DNA of 45,458 nt from Pirellulales bacterium (GTDB lineage Bacteria; Planctomycetota; Planctomycetia; Pirellulales; JAICIG01), in assembly GCA_025924495.1 (NCBI GenBank), contig JAICIG010000005.1:1-45458 (forward strand), given 5' to 3'. The notes below the pieces were generated by a model. It did no database searches, had not been told where the DNA came from, and was given only the letters and a program-made list of their open reading frames with translations. Made by a program: the position numbers and the translations under genes. This document shows, one piece after another, positions 18,240 to 26,985 of the stretch (within the stretch, counting starts at the first letter, position 1; each line of letters starts with the position of its first letter).

Positions 18240-20480
18240 ATGGCTAGCGGTCCGCGGAGCGCGGGCGTGAAGCGTCGACTCAAATCCTCTGTTGGATTGG
18301 CGTCGACTCTTGTTGACCGTAGCGGAACCTCCACATCCGGCGAGCGCCGGGGCGCAGCCGAAACGGAGCGAAACTCGCAGCAGCGACTCTTGCCTCATGG
18401 CGCCCGACTGCTGGCGCTGCATTGCCTGGCGCTCATTTTGTTGACGCTCGCCGCCTACCGCTCTGCCGGAACACTGGGGTTCCTGCTCTACGACGACAAC
18501 GACTACGTCACCGAGAACCCGCGCGTGCAGAACGGGTTGAATTGGGACGACGCATCGTGGGCGATGACGGCGACGTTCGCGGCCAATTGGCACCCCCTCA
18601 CCTGGCTCTCTTTACAGCTAGACAATCAGTTGTACGGGCTGCAAGCCTATGGGTATCACTTCACCAACGTCTTATTGCACGCATCCGCCAGCGTCTTGCT
18701 GTTTCTCGTGTGGCGGAAAATGACCGGCGCCGTCTGGAAGAGCAGCCTGGTCGCGGCATTCTTCGCAGTGCATCCTCAGCATGTGGAGTCAGTCGCCTGG
18801 GTCGCAGAGCGAAAGGACGTGCTCAGCGCCGTTTTCTGGATGCTGACGTTGGCAGCTTATGTGCGCTATGCACGGCGCCCTTCTTGGCAGCGCCACGCCT
18901 GCGTGACGGCAAGTTTCACGCTCGGCCTGATGGCTAAGCCGATGCTGGTCACGCTGCCTGTCATTCTCTTGCTGCTTGATCATTGGCCGCTCGAGCGCTG
19001 GACCGCAGGCGATGATCCGCCGAAATCTAGTGCCGGGTCGTCTCGCGTTCGCCTAATCCTGGAGAAGCTGCCCTGGTTCGCCCTTTCGGCAGCGGCCGCC
19101 GTCATAACGATCTACGCGCAAAAACACGGCGGAGCGGTGGCCTCCATTGACGTGATTCCGTTTAGCCTGCGCTTGCAGAATGCCGTGACTAGCGTGGGCG
19201 AATATGTCGTCAAGACGCTCTGGCCCGCAGACTTGGCCGTGTTTTATCCGCATCCGTTTTACAGTCTGTCGGCTTGGAAAGTGGCAGGCGCAAGCTTGTT
19301 TATTTCCGCCATGAGCTGGCTGGCGTGGCGAGAGCGGAGTCGTCGGCCTTATGTCCTGACGGGCTGGTTGTGGTTCTTGATTTCGTTACTGCCGGTCATC
19401 GGACTGGTCCAGGTCGGCCGGCAGGCGATGGCCGATCGATATAATTACATCCCCAGCGTCGGCCTCTACGTGATGCTGATATGGACCATTGCAGAGCTGC
19501 TCCCGACTCGCGCTCGACGGTCGGTCGCCGCCGCGGCGGCAATCATATCGGTTTCCGCTTGTGTATTTCTGACACACGTTCAGTTGCAATATTGGACCAA
19601 CGGCATTTTATTGTGGGAGCATGCAATGGCAGTCACGGGCCCCAACGCCGTCGGTCATAACTTCCTCAGCGGCGAACTCATGGCAGCGGATCGATTTGAC
19701 GAAGCGGTGAATCATCTGCGGCAAGCGGTGGCGCTCGATCCTGCCTATTCCGATGCCTATAAGCATCTGGGCATTGCCTTGCGGCAAACGGGAAATTGGG
19801 CCGAAGCGGAACGGGCGTATCGCCAGGCAATCTTTCTCAATCCGCATGACGCGATTGCCATAAACAACCTGGGCTATCTGTTCATGCGACAAGGCAAGCA
19901 GCCGCAGGCGCAGAGCGAGTTTAAGCGTGCGCTGGAGCTACAACCCACGCTGGCCATGGCCGCGGCGAATTACGGCGAGTCGCTCGAGCGCGAAGGTCGC
20001 ATTGCAGCGGCGACGTTGCGATTTCGCGATGCCGTGCGAATGGCGCCTCGCAACGTGATGTACCGACTGAAACTCGCGTTAGCGCTCGAAAACGAGGGGC
20101 TCCGCCGGGAGGCCGACGCAGAATTCGAGTATGCTCGAAGTTTAGAGCCGCAATGGCAGGAGACGGCGTGCGTCACGGCGTGGCAGCTTGCCACAGATCC
20201 GCAGCCGGCCAAACGAGATTCGTATCAGGCTCTTGCATACGCGCGCCAAGCGTGCCGCGGCGAGTTCGCCACACGGTCCGATTGCCTGGACGTACTGGCC
20301 GCCGCCTATGCCAATGCGGGCGAATTCAAGCAGGCCATCGCTTCAGCAAAAGAAGCCTTGCAGTTGGCCAAAGCAGGCGGACGGGCCGAAATGGCAGCGC
20401 AGATTGACGACCGATTAGCTCTTTACTGCGAACAGAAACCTTATCGCCAGCATGCGGCGGTCGGAGTTTCGCCGCAGTGA
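18240..20480 (+). CDS. Multispanning GT-C-like/TPR protein (TMTC-like), paralogue of 10172-11974
   Basis: This 746-residue protein has an N-terminal basic region, ~10 TM helices and a long C-terminal TPR array (roughly residues 480-730). The start ATG 18240 has GGAG 7 nt upstream and begins 4 nt after the GT2 stop; the frame reaches back to 18087 only inside the GT2 gene. Motifs match the paralogue at 10172: LYDDNDYVTENPRV, ANWHPLTWLSLQLDNQL, HPQHVESVAWVAERKDVLSA, LGLMAKPMLVTLP, AVFYPHP and MADRYNYIPSVGL. It carries more TPR units than the paralogue. By analogy with TMTC proteins it may O-glycosylate exported proteins using a lipid-linked sugar; this is inferred from layout and from the adjacent GT2. 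Confidence 0.86.
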   Translation: MASGPRSAGVKRRLKSSVGLASTLVDRSGTSTSGERRGAAETERNSQQRLLPHGARLLALHCLALILLTLAAYRSAGTLGFLLYDDNDYVTENPRVQNGLNWDDASWAMTATFAANWHPLTWLSLQLDNQLYGLQAYGYHFTNVLLHASASVLLFLVWRKMTGAVWKSSLVAAFFAVHPQHVESVAWVAERKDVLSAVFWMLTLAAYVRYARRPSWQRHACVTASFTLGLMAKPMLVTLPVILLLLDHWPLERWTAGDDPPKSSAGSSRVRLILEKLPWFALSAAAAVITIYAQKHGGAVASIDVIPFSLRLQNAVTSVGEYVVKTLWPADLAVFYPHPFYSLSAWKVAGASLFISAMSWLAWRERSRRPYVLTGWLWFLISLLPVIGLVQVGRQAMADRYNYIPSVGLYVMLIWTIAELLPTRARRSVAAAAAIISVSACVFLTHVQLQYWTNGILLWEHAMAVTGPNAVGHNFLSGELMAADRFDEAVNHLRQAVALDPAYSDAYKHLGIALRQTGNWAEAERAYRQAIFLNPHDAIAINNLGYLFMRQGKQPQAQSEFKRALELQPTLAMAAANYGESLEREGRIAAATLRFRDAVRMAPRNVMYRLKLALALENEGLRREADAEFEYARSLEPQWQETACVTAWQLATDPQPAKRDSYQALAYARQACRGEFATRSDCLDVLAAAYANAGEFKQAIASAKEALQLAKAGGRAEMAAQIDDRLALYCEQKPYRQHAAVGVSPQ

Positions 20481-20605
20481 AGCCGAGCGATCGCCAGGCA
20501 ACGATTTCGTGAGGCGTGCATTAGATTCTGATTCACGGGCCAGAATCGCCAGGCAACTCATTGCTCAAACCGCGGCTCGATGATTTAATTCGTCGCGCAG
20601 GGCAA

Positions 20606-21601
20606 ATGTCGTTCAAACGTCGGACCGGGCGTCGGCACGCGAGCGTCGCTGAAATGCGTTGTCACCGGTGCAATTCACTCGCCGAGCGCGTCCCACAACC
20701 ATCGCGCACGTCGTATCGCTGCACCGCCTGCGGGAGCGCTTGGAGTTTGCTAACGACGACCGTGGCGTCAGAGCAGGCTCGCGATGCGTTTGATCTATCG
20801 AGCGGCGCGATATCGTCTACAAACGTCACGATCAAATGGCGTTCTCCCCGCAAGCGATTGATCAGCATCAAATTGGCCGTGATCGCGGCGTCGGCAGTTC
20901 TGCTCTTGCTATTTGCCGGCTGGGGTCTGCATCGAGCCTGGCGGGTTTTGCGAGCGAGGGAGGCGAAGCAAACCGCCGTAACTCAGGCGCCGCCAGACAC
21001 TCAGCAGGAACAATCAACATGGTTGCCCGATCCCGCAATCGCAGCGACCTTGAACGGCGAAGCGGGGATCGCCTCCTACCATTTCCGCGCGCCGGCCGAT
21101 TTTTCCCCATTTCCTTTGCGTCAGCAACCTGCCTGGTTGCCGCGAGGCGCTTCCTATCTCGGCGCGAGTTGGATTCGAACGCCCGGCCGGCAAGCGTTGA
21201 TCGTCGCCAGCGAAATCAAATACCCGACGGCCGAGATGAATGGGGACGACCTGAGCCAGGCACTCGAACGATTCTATGACCGCATGCAGCGAAACGTCAG
21301 AGCGTCGAATTTCGTGGGGGACGCCGGCGAGATTGGCTCTCTCGCCGGCAAGCGATTTATCAAGGCAGCATTCTCCGGCGCCATCAAGTTCGATCAGGAT
21401 CTGCCTCGCCAGGAAAGAGCCGGTCAAGTGCTGATTCACTTGGAAGGCAATGTGGAATTCACGTTCTATTTCTTGTGCGATGCCGAAGGCAGCAGAGATT
21501 TATACCGCCAACTCGAAACGTCCCTGCTCACCTTACGTGACGATGGCCACTCGCGCGTCGGGCCGACCGGTTTGAAAGCGATTCAAGTCCGTCAGGAATA
21601 G
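20606..21601 (+). CDS. Zinc-ribbon, single-TM protein of unknown function
   Basis: This is a 331-residue protein from ATG 20606 (CAGGG 4-9 nt upstream); TTG 20561 and ATG 20654 are alternatives, and the last would begin right at the zinc ribbon. It has a CHRC...CTAC zinc ribbon near the N-terminus, a TM helix (LAVIAASAVLLLLFAGWGL) after ~85 residues, a Pro/Gln-rich linker, and a ~200-residue extracytoplasmic domain with a PAWLPRGASYLGASWIRTPG segment. I do not recognise the C-terminal domain. The layout copies that of the minus-strand protein at 16166-17089. It follows the TMTC-like gene by 125 nt on the same strand. Confidence 0.72.
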   Translation: MSFKRRTGRRHASVAEMRCHRCNSLAERVPQPSRTSYRCTACGSAWSLLTTTVASEQARDAFDLSSGAISSTNVTIKWRSPRKRLISIKLAVIAASAVLLLLFAGWGLHRAWRVLRAREAKQTAVTQAPPDTQQEQSTWLPDPAIAATLNGEAGIASYHFRAPADFSPFPLRQQPAWLPRGASYLGASWIRTPGRQALIVASEIKYPTAEMNGDDLSQALERFYDRMQRNVRASNFVGDAGEIGSLAGKRFIKAAFSGAIKFDQDLPRQERAGQVLIHLEGNVEFTFYFLCDAEGSRDLYRQLETSLLTLRDDGHSRVGPTGLKAIQVRQE

Positions 21602-21661
21602 GACGGCTGCCGGACCTCCTCCAGAGATTGCGTGACTCTCTGGCTGATCTGGGCGGCGTGA

Positions 21662-22061
21662 ATGAGCGTTGCATGGCGGATCATACTCACCGCCCGCAGG
21701 GAGCCTCAGCGGCCGGACATCTTTACCTGTTTGCCGAACTTGGCGGGCGTGGCCATCGATACGGGCAACCTGTCTTACCCAGACGGAACGCTGCTGCCCA
21801 ACGGGCCTGCGGATTGCAAAACTTTACCTGGCTATAGGCGACTTTGCGGACTTTAGCGCCTATGCACAGCAGCTTGGATCGGCCCAAGTCCCTGTTCAGG
21901 TGGCGACGATCTTTCAGCCGGGCAACCTTCGTTTTGAAAATCGGCTGCGCAGACAAACGGAAGCAGAAGAAGTCGGAACCATCGAGATTGTCTCGCTACG
22001 ACAGCTAGACAATTGGACCGACTTGCTCCCCGGCGTGATCGATCTTACTCTCCACCGCTGA
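21662..22061 (+). pseudogene. Small gene apparently split by a frameshift
   Basis: Two successive frames both look like coding DNA by codon choice. Frame 2, from ATG 21662, reads MSVAWRIILTARREPQRPDI and continues well to about 21815. The frame one base later then reads LYLAIGDFADFSAYAQQLGS and on to a TGA at 22059-22061. Joined with a one-base skip near 21815-21835 they would make a protein of about 130 residues ending 10 nt before the FadL-type gene. I do not recognise the family. A real inactivating indel, a sequencing error, or two unrelated short frames are the options. Confidence 0.4.
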
Positions 22062-22071
22062 GTGACGAACC

Positions 22072-23358
22072 ATGAACGTCGCGCGATTCTTTGTCCTCTG
22101 GATTATCCTGGTCGCGATCTCTTCCCTCTCGCGTTCAGCGATTGCCGACGGCCTGGTTCGCGACGGCGTGGGACCCATTTCGATCGGCCGCGGCGGAACC
22201 AACCTCGGTTTTGCCGACAACACGGCCATCATCATGGACAATCCGGGCGCGCTGGTGAACGTGGCGAACGACGGCATGTTCGAATTCGGCGCCGACACGG
22301 TAGTCAGCCAGGTCCACTATACGGACGTAAAACCCAACGACGTACAGTCCGCCATCCGGCCCATTCCCATTCCCGATATCGGCTATATCCGCCGCAGCAA
22401 GGACAAACGATGGGCTTGGGGGTTGGGCGTGTTCGGGCCCCAGGGGTTCGGCGCGTCGTACGAATTCCAGAATTCATTTGCAGGCCCGCAGCAATACAAG
22501 TCGTTCGCCGCGGTCGGCAAAGTGCTGCCTACGCTATCCTACCGGGTGACCGATCGACTCTCGATCGGCGGCAGCGTGGGCATTGCGGCCAGCTATCTGA
22601 ACTTGGAAGGTCCGTTGTTCATGCCCAGCGGCAGCCTGGCGGGCGCTCCGGCCATCGTCAACCTGCAAGGCTTTGGCGTGGCGCCGGTCGGCTCCTTCGG
22701 CTTGCAATACAAATTGACGGAGAAGACTACGCTCGGCCTGAGCTACACCAGCATGACCAAGTTCCACATGGGCGGAGTCATGAACGCCAACATCTATGGC
22801 GTCACGCCGCTTCCCGTTTATAGCCGCTTTTCATCCTCGACCGACATCAACTGGCCGCGTTCCGTCGGCATCGGGCTGGCCCATAAGATCAACCGCAAGC
22901 ACCAGGTCGGGGCCGATGTGATCTGGTACGACTGGAAGCATGCTTATAGCGGCGTGGGAATTAACCTGACCAATCCGTCGAACCCGATGGTTCCGCTGCT
23001 GACCGGCCCCACCATTGCGCAGCGATTGCCGCTGAACTGGCACGATACGGTTTCCATGCGATTGGGCTATCAATGGATGCCTAATTCGATCAATACCTTC
23101 CGCGCCGGCTACGTTTATCACGCAAGCCCCACGCCGAGCAATACGCTGACCCCGTATACCGACGGTGTCTTGCTGCATGCGTTCAGCGGCGGATACAGCC
23201 GCAAGATCGGCCGGGCTTATTTGAATACGGCCTATCAATTCACGTTCGGTCCGACGCGAAGAGAGGGGACCAGCGCACTGGCCGGTGGAGACTTCTCGAA
23301 CAGCACGCTGCACGCCCAAGCTCATATCGGCTCTATAAGCTTGCTGGTGCCGTTCTAA
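22072..23358 (+). CDS. FadL/OmpP1/TodX-type outer-membrane transporter
   Basis: This 428-residue outer-membrane beta-barrel of the FadL family imports long-chain fatty acids or other hydrophobic compounds. The signal peptide MNVARFFVLWIILVAISSLSRSAIADG ends at an Ala-x-Ala-like site. The plug-domain signature follows: GPISIGRGGTNLGFADNTAIIMDNPGALVNV. Later strands alternate aromatic and small residues (LPTLSYRVTDRLSIGGSVG, FGLQYKLTEKTTLGLSYTSM, INWPRSVGIGLAHKINRKH), and the final strand ends in Phe (SISLLVPF), as the barrel-assembly signal requires. The start is ATG 22072, 10 nt after the broken gene. It could serve the neighbouring hydrophobic-metabolite genes, but no direct link is visible. 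Its 3' end faces the SnoaL-like gene across the inverted repeat. Confidence 0.9.
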   Translation: MNVARFFVLWIILVAISSLSRSAIADGLVRDGVGPISIGRGGTNLGFADNTAIIMDNPGALVNVANDGMFEFGADTVVSQVHYTDVKPNDVQSAIRPIPIPDIGYIRRSKDKRWAWGLGVFGPQGFGASYEFQNSFAGPQQYKSFAAVGKVLPTLSYRVTDRLSIGGSVGIAASYLNLEGPLFMPSGSLAGAPAIVNLQGFGVAPVGSFGLQYKLTEKTTLGLSYTSMTKFHMGGVMNANIYGVTPLPVYSRFSSSTDINWPRSVGIGLAHKINRKHQVGADVIWYDWKHAYSGVGINLTNPSNPMVPLLTGPTIAQRLPLNWHDTVSMRLGYQWMPNSINTFRAGYVYHASPTPSNTLTPYTDGVLLHAFSGGYSRKIGRAYLNTAYQFTFGPTRREGTSALAGGDFSNSTLHAQAHIGSISLLVPF

Positions 23359-23497
23359 GTGCGTGCCGAACAGATGCGCGGCCGCTGTGAGCACAGATGG
23401 CGGCCAACCAATCGCAGCGGCCCGATGACGGCCATACCGCCGCCTTAACCCGGATTATTCACCAACCACCGCGATAGCCTGACGGACTACTGTTCAC

Positions 23498-23583
23498 ACG
23501 AACCCGAAGCGCCAGCGAGGGAGGGCGGTCGCCGGTAGGCGGCCCTTCGAGAGCGTTCGCCCTTGCTGGCGCTTCGGGTTCGT
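23498..23583. repeat. Inverted-repeat element between convergent genes (planctomycete-type palindrome)
   Basis: Left arm ACGAACCCGAAGCGCCAGCG (23498-23517, continuing to 23521) pairs with the right arm at 23560-23583; 23 of 24 positions match. The 38-nt centre holds a further small hairpin, AGGGC/GCCCT. The element lies in the gap between the fadL-like stop (23358) and the SnoaL-like stop (23606) and could fold as a strong bidirectional terminator-like structure. The words AACCCGAAGCG and CGCTTCGGGTT recur in many planctomycete intergenic regions as I recall, so this is probably one copy of a dispersed family. Confidence 0.85.
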
Positions 23584-23605
23584 ATGGGCCGATGAATAAT
23601 CCGCC

Positions 23606-24046
23606 TTAAGCGCCGGCAGAAACCTGCCAAGGGGCGGCTACCAGCCCTAGTTGCTCGAGCATGGCAAAGAAGTCGGGAATCCCCCAATGCTCAGCCATTC
23701 GCCCCTCGGCAATCCGCAGAATGTGGATTTCCTTGATTGAAAACCGCCGACCGCTCGGCGGAGCGCCGACGAAGTCTCGCTGATGCGTGCCGGTTGAGGT
23801 AATCAGCGCCACCACCTTGTCGCCTTCGGCAATCAATTGCTCGATCGTCGAATGAAAGTCGGGGAAGGCGCCGTGCAGCACCATCAGTCGCTGCTGAAGG
23901 CCCTCAATCCCCGAGGACATTCCCGGCAGCGGCGTATGATCCAGAAAATTTGGGCTGACAAGTTCGTCGACCGCTTCCAGGCGGCAGCTATTGACCAATT
24001 CGTCCCAGACGCGCCGCACGATTTGCTTGTTGCTTTCGAGAGACAT
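23606..24046 (-). CDS. SnoaL-like / ester cyclase family protein
   Basis: This 146-residue protein has the NTF2-like fold of the SnoaL group, whose members include polyketide cyclases and many enzymes or binding proteins of unknown substrate. Pattern: NKQIVRRVWDELVNSCRLEAV, LVSPNFLDHTP, the central GIEGLQQRLMVLHGAFPDFH, EGDKVVALITSTGTHQRDFVG, FSIKEIHILRIAEGRMAEHW and a final LEQLGL. The His/Asp residues of the cyclase pocket are present (DH, D of PDFH), but that does not fix the activity. The stop lies just past the inverted repeat. It is on the same strand as, and 73 nt downstream of, the P450, so the two may be one transcript. Confidence 0.88.
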   Translation of the reverse strand: MSLESNKQIVRRVWDELVNSCRLEAVDELVSPNFLDHTPLPGMSSGIEGLQQRLMVLHGAFPDFHSTIEQLIAEGDKVVALITSTGTHQRDFVGAPPSGRRFSIKEIHILRIAEGRMAEHWGIPDFFAMLEQLGLVAAPWQVSAGA

Positions 24047-24119
24047 ATTCGCTTGCCTGCCAATACAGGGTTCAGGTTCGGTCTTCCAATACTAGAATGC
24101 CGAGCGAGCGGCAGCCGCC

Positions 24120-25541
24120 TCAGACGGCCGTCGCTACCGAGCCGCAGCTTGAGTCGAGGCCGGCGCCTGCGGTTTCCACTCGCGGCCGCAGCCGGACCAT
24201 GAAACCGCGCTCCGGGCGCAACGTGATCATCGGCCGCACGCTCAGCTCCGCCGCGTCCGCCGGTTCGACTTCAAAGGCGCGGGTAAACAAGGACGAGATC
24301 GTCACGCCTTCCATGTCTGCCAGTCCTTTGCCGATACACATCCGCGGCCCTTCGCCAAACGGCAAGTACGATCCTGGCGCCGGTTGGCGTCCGTTCAAAA
24401 ACCGCTGTGGGTTGAATTCGTCGCCATCAGGGCAGTACTTGCGGTGCATGACGTAGGGGCTCCAGATCAGGTTGGAGCCCGGGGGAATCGAGTACTCGCC
24501 GAGCTGCGTCCTTTCCGCCACGGTCCGATCCATCATGGGGACCGAGGGGAACACCCGCAGCGTTTCCTTCCAGATCGCCTCGGTCAGCGGAAGAGAGTCG
24601 AGCGGAGCCTCATCCGCCGGCAACTCGCGAGATTCCGCAAACAACTCGTCCTGCAAATGCGGACGACGCGCCAACAGGCCCAACAGAAACGCGACGGAGC
24701 CTGCCGTGGTTTCGTGTCCTGCCACGAATAACGTCATCACGTGATCGCGCAATTCAACGCCCTCGAACCCGGCCTCGAATAGCAGCGACAAGACGTCGCA
24801 ACGTTCGCCGCGCGCCGCCTTCGTCTCGCCGCGACGCTGCTCGATGACGCGGTTGACCACCGACTCAAGCGTGGCGAGCGCAGCCAGAAATTTTCGCTTG
24901 CGCGGGGTATTCCATTTCTCAGGGACCAGCGACCAGATGCGATAACGTGCATACGCGTTGCACACATCGACGGCGTGACGAGCCTCCTCGAGGTCGATAT
25001 CGCCAGGCGATGCGCCAAACAGCAGTTCCAAGGCAACGTGGAGCATGAGCTCGGTCGTCACCGCGTCGAGATCGATGGCCGCCCCCGAGGGAGCTTTGCG
25101 CAGGCGCTCAATCATTTCCCGCGCATGTCGAATGACGATTTGCTGCTGTTGCGGCAGTAGCCCCGGACGAAATGCGTATTGCACGCGGCGACGTGCGTCG
25201 ATCCAAGCCTGGCCGTCCAGGGTCACCAGCCCCTTGCCTAGCACCATCTGCAACTTTTTGAACAGAGAGCCCTTTTGAAACCGCTTGGGATCTCCCAGCA
25301 TCTGTTTCACTAATTCGGGCTCGGTCACCAGGAAGTACGGCGCCCCGACCCAGCCCAATCGCACGATGTCATGCTCCAGGCCGACTTTGAGCAGATACGG
25401 CAAGGGCCGATACATCATGTGAAATAACATCCACGGCGGACAAAACCGCGCAGCCGGAAGCGCCGGCGGATCCTTAAGCGTGCTCGCCCCCATTGCGTTG
25501 TCGTTCACATCCGCGTCCTTGAAAAGCGTGCCTTTTTCCAT
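24120..25541 (-). CDS. Cytochrome P450
   Basis: This is a 473-residue bacterial cytochrome P450 (haem-thiolate monooxygenase). All key motifs are intact: I-helix oxygen-binding AGHETTAGS, K-helix ExxR in KETLRVFPSVP, the PERF-like segment DEFNPQRFLNG, and the haem loop FGEGPRMCIGKG with the axial Cys402. No N-terminal membrane anchor is clear; the first ~40 residues are polar, so it is probably soluble. ATG 25541 has GGAA 6 nt upstream and an AAGGA further up. Redox partners are not encoded in the window. Nearby FPP-forming and terpene-synthase-like genes make a terpenoid substrate possible, but fatty acids or others cannot be excluded. Confidence 0.96.
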   Translation of the reverse strand: MEKGTLFKDADVNDNAMGASTLKDPPALPAARFCPPWMLFHMMYRPLPYLLKVGLEHDIVRLGWVGAPYFLVTEPELVKQMLGDPKRFQKGSLFKKLQMVLGKGLVTLDGQAWIDARRRVQYAFRPGLLPQQQQIVIRHAREMIERLRKAPSGAAIDLDAVTTELMLHVALELLFGASPGDIDLEEARHAVDVCNAYARYRIWSLVPEKWNTPRKRKFLAALATLESVVNRVIEQRRGETKAARGERCDVLSLLFEAGFEGVELRDHVMTLFVAGHETTAGSVAFLLGLLARRPHLQDELFAESRELPADEAPLDSLPLTEAIWKETLRVFPSVPMMDRTVAERTQLGEYSIPPGSNLIWSPYVMHRKYCPDGDEFNPQRFLNGRQPAPGSYLPFGEGPRMCIGKGLADMEGVTISSLFTRAFEVEPADAAELSVRPMITLRPERGFMVRLRPRVETAGAGLDSSCGSVATAV

Positions 25542-25830
25542 TGTGTTTCCGGGAGTTCCTTGGCGGTTGCCCGTTTAAATGCTAAGGAGCGCCCGGTTAC
25601 AGGTATCTACGTCAGCCGAAAGGCGTACGCAAACTGGCCCAAGGGAAGCCCTAAGAACTGATCGCAATCGGGGCACTCGGAGGCGGGGGTCCAATTGCAC
25701 GGTCGCAACGGACTTTTGTTAAGCAACGACTTTCCCGAGGACGACTCAATATTCGACTTACTCCGTTGCTGCGGCGGCGGTTGTGAGAATCTGACGGTAA
25801 GGCGCTCTATTCCAGAGGTCAGATGGCGTT

Positions 25831-26985
25831 ATGACGAAACTCGGGCGACTATTCTGTTTGGCGGTCGTCGCCACTGCGGCGGCCTCGGAGAGCTTTGCCC
25901 AGAGCGAAGCGATTCCCGGCGGCAGACCCATACAACCGTTATTTCCGGAACCGCCCGCAGGCAGCATTTCCGAGGGATATGCGCGCGACGTGCCGCCTGT
26001 GTCGCGATTGCCGGAATCCGAGCCTTCCCCAGGATTGGCCCCGCCCCAAGGTTTCTTATCCGGCGGCTTATCCGGACTCACAGACGGGATTACCCTGCCG
26101 CCCGCCGTCTATCGCCTTTACGGCGGCGCCGACTACTTGCTGCTGCGAATGCACTTCAGCGAAGCGATCGCCTTCGTCACGGTGACCGATTCGCTGCAAA
26201 ATGGCCTGCCTCACGAACAGTCTCAAGCTCGGGAATTGAACTTTAGCTATAACTCGGCGTTCCGCACTTACCTGGGCTATCATCTGGCGCCCCAGGCCGA
26301 CCTGCAGTTCACCTTTCTGCATTTCAACACCAGCGTTTCAGTGAACGGCACGTCGTCGTCGCCAGCGCAATTCAACATCGATGCGTTCGCCGACCGAGCT
26401 GGTTTCGGCCAGTCCATCCAGACCAATGCCAGCGTGCAGTTAAACGCGTTCGATTTCGATTATGTGAAGCCGCTGTCCTTCCATAACGGTCGCTTGAACT
26501 TGCGCGCAGCAGCCGGCGTGCGCCTTGCCGACGTTCGACAAAGCTATGGTTCGAACACCTACGATGCGCTAGGTAATGTGATGGGGCAAGGAACGTTTGC
26601 CACGCATTTCTTCGGGGCCGGCCCGCACTTTGGTTTGCAAGCACAAGCTCGGCAACATGCGAATAGCCCGTTCTCGCTGCTGGCCCACGGGGCGGGCTCG
26701 CTGTTGGTAGGCGGCTACGATATTTCTTCGGGCGCCGTGTTCACGGGGGTGGGCGGAGCGGACCAACTGGCGAGCCGAACTCTGACCGTACCGGTGATCG
26801 AAGCCGAACTCGGCGCCGCCTGGCAGCCGACGCCCGCATTTACTCTGTCGGCCGGCTGGATGTTTCAGGCCTGGTGGGATTTGGGAGTTTCGGGCGGCAC
26901 GAACGGCGGCAAATACATCGAAGTCGACGACTCGAACATCATGGCATTCGACGGTCTGTTTACACGCGCGATGTTTCGTTATTGA
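25831..26985 (+). CDS. Lpg1974-type outer-membrane beta-barrel protein
   Basis: This 384-residue protein resembles the Lpg1974/Legionella major-outer-membrane-protein family that is frequent in planctomycetes. The signal peptide MTKLGRLFCLAVVATAAASESFAQ is followed by a Pro-rich linker (~80 residues) and a barrel domain starting at YRLYGGADYLLLRMHF. Barrel strands include FRTYLGYHLAPQADLQFTFLHF, LNAFDFDYVKPLSF, LNLRAAAGVRLADVRQSYG, HFGLQAQARQ and the final phrase GLFTRAMFRY ending in Tyr. ATG 25831 has GAGG about 12 nt upstream. It is the only plus-strand gene inside the minus-strand P450-to-HD-GYP block, and its last 26 nt overlap the 3' end of dxs. Confidence 0.85.
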   Translation: MTKLGRLFCLAVVATAAASESFAQSEAIPGGRPIQPLFPEPPAGSISEGYARDVPPVSRLPESEPSPGLAPPQGFLSGGLSGLTDGITLPPAVYRLYGGADYLLLRMHFSEAIAFVTVTDSLQNGLPHEQSQARELNFSYNSAFRTYLGYHLAPQADLQFTFLHFNTSVSVNGTSSSPAQFNIDAFADRAGFGQSIQTNASVQLNAFDFDYVKPLSFHNGRLNLRAAAGVRLADVRQSYGSNTYDALGNVMGQGTFATHFFGAGPHFGLQAQARQHANSPFSLLAHGAGSLLVGGYDISSGAVFTGVGGADQLASRTLTVPVIEAELGAAWQPTPAFTLSAGWMFQAWWDLGVSGGTNGGKYIEVDDSNIMAFDGLFTRAMFRY

